From contig RDXZ01000028.1 of the NCBI GenBank assembly GCA_004293265.1, forward strand, positions 1 to 38,970: a stretch of DNA of 38,970 bases, in the 5' to 3' direction. Positions 27,418 through 34,587 of the stretch are shown here, in pieces. Numbering within the stretch: the first letter of the stretch is position 1; each line of letters starts with the position of its first letter. Below the pieces are notes generated by a model. That model searched no databases. It was not told the origin of the DNA and saw only the letters and a list, made by a program, of their open reading frames with translations. This DNA is from Bacteroidota bacterium (GTDB lineage: Bacteria; Bacteroidota; Bacteroidia; Cytophagales; Microscillaceae). The position numbers were made by a program, and so were the translations under genes.

Positions 27418-28086
27418 ATGGAAGTTTCGACATCACAAATAGAACTAATTAAAAAATATTTGCGACAACATTGGATTACAAACGAAGAATTTATCACAAA
27501 TACCACTCAAAAATTTGTAGATGAAATACAACAAATTGATGATAAAAACATAACCTTTGAAAATGCGTTACATCAAACTTTTCAAAAATTTGGTGGCACA
27601 GAAAAAGTATTGGCATTAGAAGAAAAATTTATCAATGCTGGTTTTAATGGCGGAATAAAAGATTATTTTAAATCTTTACAATCATTTTTTACACATCAAA
27701 ACAAAATATTGTTTTTAGTTTTGTCATTTACAACTTTATATTTTTGGTTTGGTTACATTCGAAATCCATTGTATTGGACTATATTTTTTATTGGAATAAT
27801 TGTAGTTGAGTTAGGTTTTATGATTTATTTGAATCTAAAAAACAAAAAAAACAAGGTCAATGATTTTAGAGCCAATGGAGTAATGTTTATCAATACGTTT
27901 TTTATTTCGTTTTTTATACATTATAATGCTCATTATAGCATTGAAAATGAAAATACTGAACAATGGTTTATTTTATTGAATACATTTTTGAATACTCTTT
28001 TTGTGCTGAATGTTTATATTGTGATTGATTTGATTTATAAATATAATTTTATCTCAAAAAAACAAAATACTTTAAATCAAATATAA
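27418..28086 (+). CDS. Four-helix membrane protein of unknown function
   Basis: A 222-residue protein. The first 80 residues are soluble and helical (IELIKKYLRQHWITNEEFIT, then FENALHQTFQKFGG), like the N-terminal stretch (ELI..YL...., later DHI) of a common Bacteroidota membrane protein family. Four hydrophobic helices follow at about 95-115, 120-143, 160-178 and 188-210. No catalytic motif is visible. It lies 35 bp after anmK. I cannot assign a function. Confidence 0.75.
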   Translation: MEVSTSQIELIKKYLRQHWITNEEFITNTTQKFVDEIQQIDDKNITFENALHQTFQKFGGTEKVLALEEKFINAGFNGGIKDYFKSLQSFFTHQNKILFLVLSFTTLYFWFGYIRNPLYWTIFFIGIIVVELGFMIYLNLKNKKNKVNDFRANGVMFINTFFISFFIHYNAHYSIENENTEQWFILLNTFLNTLFVLNVYIVIDLIYKYNFISKKQNTLNQI

Positions 28087-28155
28087 AATAAGTTTTAAAG
28101 TTATTCTATACTTGCAACTAATTTTTTATAATTTCATCAATTTATTTTATATTTT

Positions 28156-28905
28156 ATGAATAGAATATTGCTTTTTACATTTGTATTTGTGTTTTTTAAC
28201 GCTTTTACGGCTTTTTCACAAAAAATTGTTTATTATAACAAAGAACAAAAAGTTGTGAAAAAGAAAAAAAAATCTTATACTTATGGTGTTGTCACTGAAA
28301 AAAAAGATACTTTGAATAATCAACTTTTGTACGTTGAAAATCAGTATTTTTCAAAAAATGACCAAATTATACAAATTTTACATTATAAAGATAAAAAAAG
28401 AAAAATAAAACATGGTTTGTTCACTTCTTTTTATGAAAAGGATAAAATCAAAACTACAGGTTTTTATGAAAATAACAAAAAGAATGGTCAATGGAAAGAT
28501 TATTATGCAGGGCAAAGAATTTCGGCTCTAATTGATTATAATAATGATGAAAAAATAAGCGAAAGTAACGTCGATGAAAATGAAGTATTCACACCAAACG
28601 AAGTAGATAAACCAGCAGACTTTGTTGGTGGAACGAAACTTTTTTTTAAATTCTTGGGTAACAATACCATATATCCAAAAAAAGCAAGGAGAGAAGGTGC
28701 TGGAGGAACTGCCTATGTTGAGTTTATCGTTGATATAGATGGTTCTCTTATCGAAGTTAAAATAAAAAAAAGTAGTGGTAATCAATCACTTGATGAGGAA
28801 GCTATAAGAGTTTATAAACTTTCTCCCAAATGGCAACCAGCAAAACAAAGAAGTAAACCAGTAAAGCAAACAATGATATCACCAATAAAATTTAACCTTG
28901 GTTGA
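28156..28905 (+). CDS. Secreted protein with MORN-like repeats and a TonB C-terminal domain
   Basis: A 249-residue protein. A cleavable signal peptide (MNRILLFTFVFVFFNAFTAF, cut near SQ) is followed by a Lys-rich part and YwqK/MORN-like strands (HGLFTSFYEKDKIKTTGFYE, then NNKKNGQWKDYYAG). A TonB_C domain occupies about 150-249, with FLGNNTIYPKKARREGAGGT, AYVEFIVDIDGSLIEVKI and SLDEEAIRVYKLSPKWQPAK. True TonB proteins are anchored by an uncleaved N-terminal helix and a Pro-rich spacer; both are missing here, so energy transduction is doubtful and a periplasmic binding role is more likely. It follows the membrane protein by 69 bp. Confidence 0.85.
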   Translation: MNRILLFTFVFVFFNAFTAFSQKIVYYNKEQKVVKKKKKSYTYGVVTEKKDTLNNQLLYVENQYFSKNDQIIQILHYKDKKRKIKHGLFTSFYEKDKIKTTGFYENNKKNGQWKDYYAGQRISALIDYNNDEKISESNVDENEVFTPNEVDKPADFVGGTKLFFKFLGNNTIYPKKARREGAGGTAYVEFIVDIDGSLIEVKIKKSSGNQSLDEEAIRVYKLSPKWQPAKQRSKPVKQTMISPIKFNLG

Positions 28906-29056
28906 TACAAGATTTTAATAAAAATAGCTTAAATTTATTTCTTTTCGGTTTATAAATTACTATTCTTGTTTAAGCACAAAAATTAGAAATTAATCATTTT
29001 TTAGGACAAATATACGTAAACCATCATCTAAAAAAAATTACAAGAAAATAAAAAAA

Positions 29057-29112
29057 TACTTTTCAAAAATTTAGATTTTGTTATAGAACAAAGTCTAAAT
29101 TTTTGAAAAGTA
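29057..29112. repeat. Long near-perfect hairpin (26-bp stem)
   Basis: TACTTTTCAAAAATTTAGA (29057-29075) pairs perfectly with TCTAAATTTTTGAAAAGTA (29094-29112). Inside, after one T-G pair, TTTGTT pairs with AACAAA around a 4-nt loop. No T-run follows, so it is not a textbook terminator, though it could stop transcription of the preceding gene. Confidence 0.75.
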
Positions 29113-29223
29113 CCATTTAGAATATTTATTTTATTTGTTAAAATAAATTGATTAAAAAAAATACTTTAGATTTGTAAATTATGATGCAAAGATAAATTAC
29201 ATTTTTTTTATAAAATGAATAGT

Positions 29224-29267
29224 TACACGAAAGCACCTGTTTTTTACACGAAAGCACTTGTTTTCTT
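29224..29267. repeat. Tandem pair of 22-bp repeats upstream of PNP
   Basis: TACACGAAAGCACCTGTTTT-TT and TACACGAAAGCACTTGTTTT-CT follow each other directly, about 75 bp before the predicted promoter -33 element. The more GC-rich core ACGAAAGCAC stands out from the AT-rich background; it could be a protein binding site. Confidence 0.55.
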
Positions 29268-29318
29268 CATAAACGAAATACAAATTATTTATTCCCTCTT
29301 TTTATCTCCTCTCAAAAA

Positions 29319-29350
29319 TTTGTAAAAATGAATTAATATGATTATTTTTG
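29319..29350 (+). promoter_or_regulatory. Predicted promoter of the nucleoside phosphorylase gene
   Basis: TTTG at 29319-29322 and TATTTTTG at 29343-29350 are 20 bp apart, a full consensus match. It lies 36 bp before the ATG. Confidence 0.65.
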
Positions 29351-29386
29351 CAACCAAAATAACATATTTTTATTTTTATTTTTCCA

Positions 29387-30202
29387 ATGACAATTACACA
29401 AATACAAGAAGCAACGACTTATTTGCAGTCAAAAACTTCTTTTCAACCCGAAATAGGCGTTATTTTAGGTACAGGTTTAGGTGGATTTATTCAAGATATT
29501 GACATAAAATACACCATTGATTATAAAGATATTCCTCATTTTCCAGTTTCTACCGTAGAATCGCATAGTGGAAAACTAATTTTTGGTTATGTATCTAATA
29601 AACCAATTGTGGCAATGCAAGGTCGTTTTCATTTTTATGAAGGATATAATATGCAACAAGTTACTTTTCCTGTGCGCGTAATGAAATTTTTAGGAATCAA
29701 AAATTTATTGGTTTCCAATGCCGCAGGTGGACTTAACGAAACGTATCAAATCAGTGATTTAATGATTTTAAAAGATCATATTAATTTATTACCTGATAAT
29801 CCTTTGATTGGTAAAAACTTAGATGATTTAGGTCCACGTTTTCCTGATATGTTGGAAGCTTATGACAAAAATCTAAGAAAAATAGCAAATGAAATTGCCA
29901 AAAAACATCACTTACGTACACACGAAGGAGTTTATACAGCGGTTTCTGGTCCGAATTTAGAAACGCCTGCCGAGTATAAATTTTTAAGAATTATTGGTGG
30001 AGATGCAGTAGGAATGTCCACTGTTCCTGAGGTAATTGTGGCAAGACAAATGAATTTGCCTGTTTTTGCTATTTCTGTTATCACTGATTTGTGTTTTGAA
30101 GGGCATTTAAAATCTGTTACTTTGGAAGAGGTAATAGCGGCGGCACATAGAGCAGAACCAAATTTAAGAACTTTGATGTGTGAATTAATCAGTCAAATTT
30201 AA
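29387..30202 (+). CDS. punA: Purine nucleoside phosphorylase (trimeric type)
   Basis: A 271-residue enzyme that splits purine nucleosides with phosphate to the free base and ribose-1-phosphate. Phosphate and ribose site motifs are GTGLGGF (28-34), VESHSGKLIFG with His60, GRFHFYEGY (79-87) and LVSNAAGGLN (108-117). The base site has GPNLETPAEY (188-197) and GGDAVGMSTVPEVIVAR (204-220). In the later ISVITDLCFEG the usual Asn of mammalian enzymes appears as Asp, which is common in bacterial members and may widen base acceptance; this last point is inference. It stands alone with its own promoter and is followed by MITE-like copy B. Confidence 0.95.
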   Translation: MTITQIQEATTYLQSKTSFQPEIGVILGTGLGGFIQDIDIKYTIDYKDIPHFPVSTVESHSGKLIFGYVSNKPIVAMQGRFHFYEGYNMQQVTFPVRVMKFLGIKNLLVSNAAGGLNETYQISDLMILKDHINLLPDNPLIGKNLDDLGPRFPDMLEAYDKNLRKIANEIAKKHHLRTHEGVYTAVSGPNLETPAEYKFLRIIGGDAVGMSTVPEVIVARQMNLPVFAISVITDLCFEGHLKSVTLEEVIAAAHRAEPNLRTLMCELISQI

Positions 30203-30219
30203 GTTTTTTGTTTTTAATA

Positions 30220-30408
30220 TGTGAGTGCAGGATAACTTTTATTTATAATCAATTGATTTTCAATTATTTATAAATAAAAGTTATTTTCATTCAAATATTT
30301 TGAATGATGATTTAAAATAATAGTCAGACCTTCGTAAGCTACAATATAAACTATTATTTCAAATTCAAAAATTACACATCTCTAAACCATTGTTATCTAA
30401 AACTCACA
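30220..30408. mobile_element. MITE-like element, copy B (189 bp)
   Basis: The ends are TGTGAGTGCAGGATAAC (30220-30236) and, from the other side, TGTGAGTTTTAGATAAC (30392-30408), 13 of 17 bases identical. The core at 30237-30278 (TTTTATTTATAAT, C, AATTGATTTTCAATT, then ATTTATAAATAAA) matches copy A at 20230-20270 on the opposite strand with a single difference. A second hairpin (ATTTAAAATAATAGT near 30310, ACTATTATTTCAAAT near 30349) mirrors the two-hairpin plan of copy A. It has no ORF. It starts 17 bp after the nucleoside phosphorylase stop. Confidence 0.6.
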
Positions 30409-30581
30409 TTATTATTAACAACATCAACAGAAAACATCTCAAAACCCAATATCCTATGTTTTAATGAGAGAGTGATGCGTTTTTTTGGTTTTATATTTGA
30501 GATACAAAACACTATCTCTCGCAATGCTCAAAAACTTGCGGGAGGTTTGTTAAAAAATAAAATTTTAAAACATCTAAAAAA
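30409..30581. other. Leader of the first leucine-rich-repeat gene
   Basis: A 173-bp stretch with an imperfect inverted repeat (GAGAGAGTG near 30464 and CACTATCTCTC near 30508) and no ORF. No convincing TTTG/TAnnTTTG promoter was found. Confidence 0.4.
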
Positions 30582-31334
30582 ATGAAAAAAATACTCTTTA
30601 TTATTTTATTCTTGCTTATACATATAGGCGTATATGCACAAGAGGCAAAAAACTTGCAACAATTAAACAATAAAACAAAGATTTTAAATTTGTCTGAAAA
30701 TTTTGAGGAGTTGTGCCAAAAAATAAATGCTACTTCCTACAAAGAAGCAACCAAAAATCTATTGAAAGAAATACCTATGGAGGTCTTTCAATATACACAA
30801 TTAGAGGAATTTATAATTGAAAATACTTTTATTCGTATATTGCCCAAAGAGATTAAACAACTCAAAAACCTAAAAAACCTATCTTTGATGAATAATCGCC
30901 TACAATCTTTGCCCAAAGAAATAGGAGAATTGTCAAAATTGACACATTTATCAATTGGTTTTAGAGAATTTTTTGGGGAAAATGGCAATAAAATAACAAA
31001 AATACCCAAAGAAATTGGAAAACTTACCAACCTTGTTTATTTGTCAATGGGTATGAATAACATAAAATATTTGCCCAAAGAAATTAAAAATCTCCAAAAA
31101 CTTGAATGTTTGAAGATAAATCATAACCAAATAAAAATATTTCCCAAAGAAATAAAATATCTAAAAAAACTCATTGAACTTGATTTATCAAACAATAAAA
31201 TAAAATACATACCCAAAGAAATTGGCGAATTGAAAAACCTTAAATATTTGAAGTTATACGGAAATAGACTTTCAAAAGAGGAGAAAATAAAAATAAAAAA
31301 ATTACTCAGTGCTGATTGTGAAGTAACTTTTTAA
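30582..31334 (+). CDS. Secreted leucine-rich-repeat protein
   Basis: A 250-residue protein with a Sec signal peptide (MKKILFIILFLLIHIGVYAQ). About seven LRRs of 23 residues of the Shoc2/plant PIRL-like type run from residue 65, with core LPKEIxxLxNLxxLxLxxN; one repeat is longer (FREFFGENGNKITKIPKEIG). The end, LSKEEKIKIKKLLSADCEVTF in two parts, is shared with the next gene, so the two are paralogues. LRR solenoids bind proteins; the partner is unknown. The gene lies 62 bp before the larger paralogue. Confidence 0.88.
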   Translation: MKKILFIILFLLIHIGVYAQEAKNLQQLNNKTKILNLSENFEELCQKINATSYKEATKNLLKEIPMEVFQYTQLEEFIIENTFIRILPKEIKQLKNLKNLSLMNNRLQSLPKEIGELSKLTHLSIGFREFFGENGNKITKIPKEIGKLTNLVYLSMGMNNIKYLPKEIKNLQKLECLKINHNQIKIFPKEIKYLKKLIELDLSNNKIKYIPKEIGELKNLKYLKLYGNRLSKEEKIKIKKLLSADCEVTF

Positions 31335-31396
31335 AACCTTTTTACATAAAAACTTGTAAAAAATCAAAAAAATAAACTTTTAAAATCCTAAAAAAC

Positions 31397-33109
31397 ATGA
31401 AAAAAATACTTTTTTCACTCTTGTTTTCGCTTATGTGTATATGTGTATATGCACAAGAAAAGTTATTAAAAAGCACCGCACTTGCCAATCAAAAAATATA
31501 TACCAATTTAGAAAATGCACTCAAAGAGCCTTTGAAAGTGTATAAGTTGAACTTGAAGTATCAAGAAATTACCTCTTTACCCAAAGAAATTGGAGAATTA
31601 AAAAATTTACAAGAATTTGATTGTAGTTTTAATCAACTTACATCTTTACCTCAAGAAATTGGAGAATTAAAAAATTTAGAATATTTTAATTGTAATGATA
31701 ACAAACTTACATCTTTGCCCAAAGAAATCGGAGAATGGAAAAATTTGCAAAAATTTGATTGTAGTTTTAATCGATTTACTTCTTTACCCAAAGAAATCGG
31801 AGAATGGAACAATCTACAAGAATTTAATTTTAGTTCTAATCAGTTTACTTCCTTACCCAAAGAAATTGGAGAACTGAAAAGTTTAAAAGAATTTAATTTT
31901 AGTTCTAATCGACTTACTTCCTTACCCAAAGAAATCGGAGAACTGAAAAATTTACAAAGGTTTGATTGTAGTTCCAATCAACTTACTTCTTTACCCCAAG
32001 AAATTGGAGAATTTAAAAAATTGGAATACTTAGGTTGTTACGCTAATCAACTCACTTCTTTACCCAAACAAATAGGAGAATTAGAAAATTTGAAAACTTT
32101 TTCTTGTGGTATTAATAAATCATATTTTATAGGAACAAATCAGCTTACTTCTTTACCCAAAGAAATTGGAAAACTAAAGAATTTGAAATATTTTAATTGT
32201 AGTAATAATCAACTTACTTCCTTGCCCCAAGAAATTAGAGAATTAAAAAATTTACAAGAATTTCGCTGTAACGATAACCAACTCACTTCTTTACCCAAAG
32301 AAATTGGAGAATGGAAAAATTTAGAATATTTTGATTGTAATCACAACAAACTTACTTCTTTGCCCAAAGAAATTGGAGGATTGAAAAATTTGAAAGCGTT
32401 TTATTGTCAGAGAAATCAACTTACTTCTTTGCCTCAAGAAATTGAAGAATGGAAAAATTTGAAAATATTTTGGTGCAGCCAAAATCAGTTTACTTCTTTG
32501 CCCAAAGAAATTGGAGAATTAAAAGATTTGCAGTATTTTGATTGTTCTATTAATCAACTTACTTCTCTACCCAAAGAAATTGGAGAACTGAAAAATTTAA
32601 AAACAGTTTTTTGTAATAGAAATAAACTTACCATTTTACCCAAAGAAATTGGAGAACTGAAAAATTTGGAATATTTTAATTGTAGTAACAATAAACTTAC
32701 TTCTCTCCCTAAAAAAATTAAAGAATGGAAACATTTGAAATGGTTTTATTGTAGTGATAATCAACTTACCTCTTTGCCCAAAGAAATGGGAGAATGGAAA
32801 AATCTACAAGAATTTGATTGCGGTGGCAATCAAATTACTTTTTTGCCAAAAAAAGAAATTGGACAATGGAAGAATTTAAAAATATTTGCGTGTAGTAATA
32901 ACCAACTTACTACTCTGCCCCAAGAAATTGGAGAACTCAAAAATTTGCAGGAGTTTGATTGTAGTCATAATAGGCTTACATCTTTACCCCAAGAAATTGG
33001 AGAACTCAAAAATTTGCAAGAGTTTGATTGCAGTAAAAATAATTTTTCTGAGGCAGAAAAATCAAAAATAAAAAAACTGCTTCCAATTAATTGTAAAATA
33101 GGATTTTAA
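31397..33109 (+). CDS. Large secreted leucine-rich-repeat protein (21 repeats)
   Basis: A 570-residue protein with signal peptide (MKKILFSLLFSLMCICVYAQ). A short N-terminal cap is followed by 21 LRRs, almost all of 23 residues with consensus LTSLPKEIGELKNLQEF-DCSxNQ. Repeat 8 has eight extra residues (SYFIGTNQ at its end) and repeat 19 one extra Lys. Most repeats carry Phe and Cys where classic LRRs have Leu (EFDCS instead of xLxLS), so a ladder of Cys lines one side of the solenoid. The C-terminal cap FSEAEKSKIKKLLPINCKIG resembles that of the preceding paralogue. The DNA repeats of 69 bp are very similar, so copy number may vary between strains. Function unknown; surface or periplasmic binding is likely. 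Confidence 0.9.
   Translation: MKKILFSLLFSLMCICVYAQEKLLKSTALANQKIYTNLENALKEPLKVYKLNLKYQEITSLPKEIGELKNLQEFDCSFNQLTSLPQEIGELKNLEYFNCNDNKLTSLPKEIGEWKNLQKFDCSFNRFTSLPKEIGEWNNLQEFNFSSNQFTSLPKEIGELKSLKEFNFSSNRLTSLPKEIGELKNLQRFDCSSNQLTSLPQEIGEFKKLEYLGCYANQLTSLPKQIGELENLKTFSCGINKSYFIGTNQLTSLPKEIGKLKNLKYFNCSNNQLTSLPQEIRELKNLQEFRCNDNQLTSLPKEIGEWKNLEYFDCNHNKLTSLPKEIGGLKNLKAFYCQRNQLTSLPQEIEEWKNLKIFWCSQNQFTSLPKEIGELKDLQYFDCSINQLTSLPKEIGELKNLKTVFCNRNKLTILPKEIGELKNLEYFNCSNNKLTSLPKKIKEWKHLKWFYCSDNQLTSLPKEMGEWKNLQEFDCGGNQITFLPKKEIGQWKNLKIFACSNNQLTTLPQEIGELKNLQEFDCSHNRLTSLPQEIGELKNLQEFDCSKNNFSEAEKSKIKKLLPINCKIGF
31561..33040 (+). repeat. 69-bp coding tandem repeats of the LRR gene
   Basis: Each repeat contains TTACCCAAAGAAATTGGAGA or a close form followed by AAAAATTTA. 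The 21 copies differ mainly by silent and conservative changes, as expected for duplication or gene conversion within the array. Confidence 0.8.
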
Positions 33110-33122
33110 AATACTTAAAAAA

Positions 33123-33250
33123 ATGAAAAAAATCACTTTTATCTTTTATGTTGGTGTGTGTTGTGAGTATAGCACACGTATAGATGTGAAAAAATCTATG
33201 ACAAAGAAGCCTTTTTAATGACGAAAAAATCTCATTTCCATATATTTTAA
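33123..33250 (+). pseudogene. Possible remnant of a third signal-peptide gene
   Basis: The spacing and start ATGAAAAAAATC copy the starts of the two LRR genes. Read in frame it gives MKKITFIFYVGVCCEYSTR and soon stops at TAA (33217-33219). One frame over, LLSFMLVCVVSIAHV looks like a signal-peptide core, and a third frame gives YRCEKIYDKEAFLMTKK. This pattern fits a gene decayed by frameshifts. The remains are short, so the call is tentative. Confidence 0.3.
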
Positions 33251-33322
33251 GATAATCTTTAAGAAAAAAAATTTGACACTCTGACCTTTTGAATAAAAAT
33301 TTAAAGAGATTTGTTTTCAAAG

Positions 33323-33373
33323 AATTTCAATTTTTTAGGATAATAGTTAAAAATTATCCTAAGAATTGAAATT
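33323..33373. repeat. Imperfect 20-bp inverted repeat before queD
   Basis: AATTTCAATTTTTTAGGATA with TAT... arms: 33323-33344 pairs with 33353-33373 (ATTATCCTAAGAATTGAAAT) with one base bulged. It lies between the LRR cluster and queD and may be a terminator for the former or a dispersed repeat. Confidence 0.55.
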
Positions 33374-33417
33374 ACACAAAAAATGATATATTCTTTTTTT
33401 TTTCAAAAATTTATCAC

Positions 33418-33425
33418 TAAATTTG
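33418..33425 (+). promoter_or_regulatory. Predicted -7 element of queD
   Basis: TAAATTTG followed by C fits the TAnnTTTG consensus, 73 bp before the queD start. No TTTG was seen 20 bp upstream, so the promoter is only partly supported. Confidence 0.4.
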
Positions 33426-33498
33426 CACCTCAAAAAACAAAAGTAGTATTTTTTTACCATTCCTACTTTTTATTTTATTTACCTAAAAAACAAAAAAG

Positions 33499-33927
33499 AT
33501 GGTTTACGTTTCAAGAAAAGAATATTTTAATGCCGCTCACAAACTATATAACGAGCATTGGACAAAAGAACAAAACGATGAAGTCTTCGGACCTTGTGCT
33601 AACGAACATTGGCATGGACATAATTTTGAACTCATTGTTACTATCAAAGGCACAACCATTCCCGAAGTGGGCTGGGTAATGGATATGAAAAAGTTGGGAA
33701 AACTTATCAGGGAAAATATTACAGATAAATTAGACCACAGAAATCTCAATATTGATGTTGATTTTTTGAGAAATACACAACCTACTTGTGAAAATGTGGT
33801 TATCAAATGTTGGGAAATATTGTTTCCTTTGATTCCCATTCATTCAGAAAATAGAGCAACTTTATACTCCATTCAACTGCACGAAACACACAAAAATTTT
33901 GTCGAATATCGTGGAGAAAATGGATAA
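33499..33927 (+). CDS. queD: 6-carboxytetrahydropterin synthase (QueD/PTPS family)
   Basis: A 142-residue enzyme that converts dihydroneopterin triphosphate to 6-carboxytetrahydropterin in queuosine synthesis. Zinc ligands are His14 (FNAAHKL), His39 and His41 (HWHGHNF). Cys33 (FGPCANEH) is the likely nucleophile, and LDHRNLN (78-84) and the Glu near the end (LHETHKN) complete the site. Length fits QueD more than eukaryotic PTPS. A start in another frame upstream gives no family match, so ATG at 33499 is used. Other queuosine genes are not in the window; a folate-related PTPS role is an alternative. Confidence 0.93.
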   Translation: MVYVSRKEYFNAAHKLYNEHWTKEQNDEVFGPCANEHWHGHNFELIVTIKGTTIPEVGWVMDMKKLGKLIRENITDKLDHRNLNIDVDFLRNTQPTCENVVIKCWEILFPLIPIHSENRATLYSIQLHETHKNFVEYRGENG

Positions 33928-33967
33928 TTAACTTATATTTTTGTCAATAGTTGTTAATATAAGTTAA
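33928..33967. terminator. Perfect 12-bp hairpin after queD
   Basis: TTAACTTATATT (33928-33939) and AATATAAGTTAA (33956-33967) pair exactly, beginning one base after the queD stop. It has no T-run, so its strength as a terminator is uncertain. Confidence 0.5.
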
Positions 33968-33991
33968 AGAAAACTTAATAATGTAATTTTT

Positions 33992-34023
33992 TTTGTTTTT
34001 GTGAAACAAATTAGTTACATTTG
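33992..34023 (+). promoter_or_regulatory. Predicted promoter of the small T9SS protein
   Basis: TTTG at 33992-33995 and TACATTTG at 34016-34023 are 20 bp apart, a full consensus match. It lies 38 bp before the ATG. Confidence 0.7.
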
Positions 34024-34061
34024 CAGTAGTATATATAAAATATATAATTTTTTTTAATCTT

Positions 34062-34490
34062 ATGAAAAATATAATCAAATTTGTTTTACTAATTTGGGTT
34101 GTGCTACAAAGCACATACACTTATGCTTATACGATATATCCACCAACACAAAATAAAAATTGTTTATCAAATATTTTATTAGAAGACAACCATAATGTGT
34201 TATGGCAAGAAGATATTTTGTATGAAGAGGCTGGAATTAAGGTAAATAAAATTTATCCTAATCCTGCAAGTGAATTTGCTTATATTGATTATCAAATCAA
34301 TGAATCAATCAAAGCAAAAATTACAGTACGTAATTTGTTGGGCAGAGTTGTAGCAGAATACGATTTATCAAAACAAGAAAATCAAATTAAAATGAATGTC
34401 AGTGATTTTGAATCAGGTGTTTATTTTTATACCTTATCTGTAGATGGTAAGTCAATTAAAGCAAAAAAGTTAATAGTTGAACATAAATAG
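34062..34490 (+). CDS. Minimal secreted protein with T9SS type A sorting domain
   Basis: A 142-residue protein. A signal peptide (MKNIIKFVLLIWVVLQSTYT) is followed by only about 40 residues of low-complexity sequence, then a complete type A sorting domain (from IKVNKIYPNPASEFAYIDY to KAKKLIVEHK), including KITVRNLLGRVV and FESGVYFYTLSVDGKSI. There is almost no cargo between them, which is unusual because these domains normally tag large proteins. It has its own good promoter and a terminator, so it is probably an expressed unit and not a broken gene end. Confidence 0.88.
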   Translation: MKNIIKFVLLIWVVLQSTYTYAYTIYPPTQNKNCLSNILLEDNHNVLWQEDILYEEAGIKVNKIYPNPASEFAYIDYQINESIKAKITVRNLLGRVVAEYDLSKQENQIKMNVSDFESGVYFYTLSVDGKSIKAKKLIVEHK

Positions 34491-34538
34491 CCATTTTTGA
34501 TAATAATTTTTAGTGATTATTAACAAGTTTTTATCCAT

Positions 34539-34567
34539 AAATGCGTAGTTTTTACGCATTTTTTGTT
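34539..34567 (+). terminator. Rho-independent terminator after the small T9SS gene
   Basis: AAATGCGTA (34539-34547) pairs with TACGCATTT (34553-34561), followed by a T-rich tract. The ribosome-binding area of the next gene follows at once. Confidence 0.8.
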
Positions 34568-34587
34568 TTATCAAATCCAAAAAAACA

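Larger units (their letters stand above)
28906..29386. other. Intergenic region with long hairpin, 22-bp duplication and promoter
   Basis: A 481-bp gap. It holds a 56-nt hairpin (29057-29112), a tandem pair of 22-bp repeats (29224-29267) and the PNP promoter. A smaller inverted repeat (TTTATTTTA with TAAAATAAA) lies near 29127-29150. No ORF of note. Confidence 0.65.

Noticed and set aside
31695-33071. Plus-strand frames rich in LCPKKLEN inside the LRR gene
   Set aside because: They are frame-shifted readings of the 69-bp LRR repeats, with no independent signals.
33383-33679. A 98-codon frame overlapping the start of queD
   Set aside because: It overlaps the zinc-motif region of queD in another frame, contains the queD promoter and has no recognisable domain.
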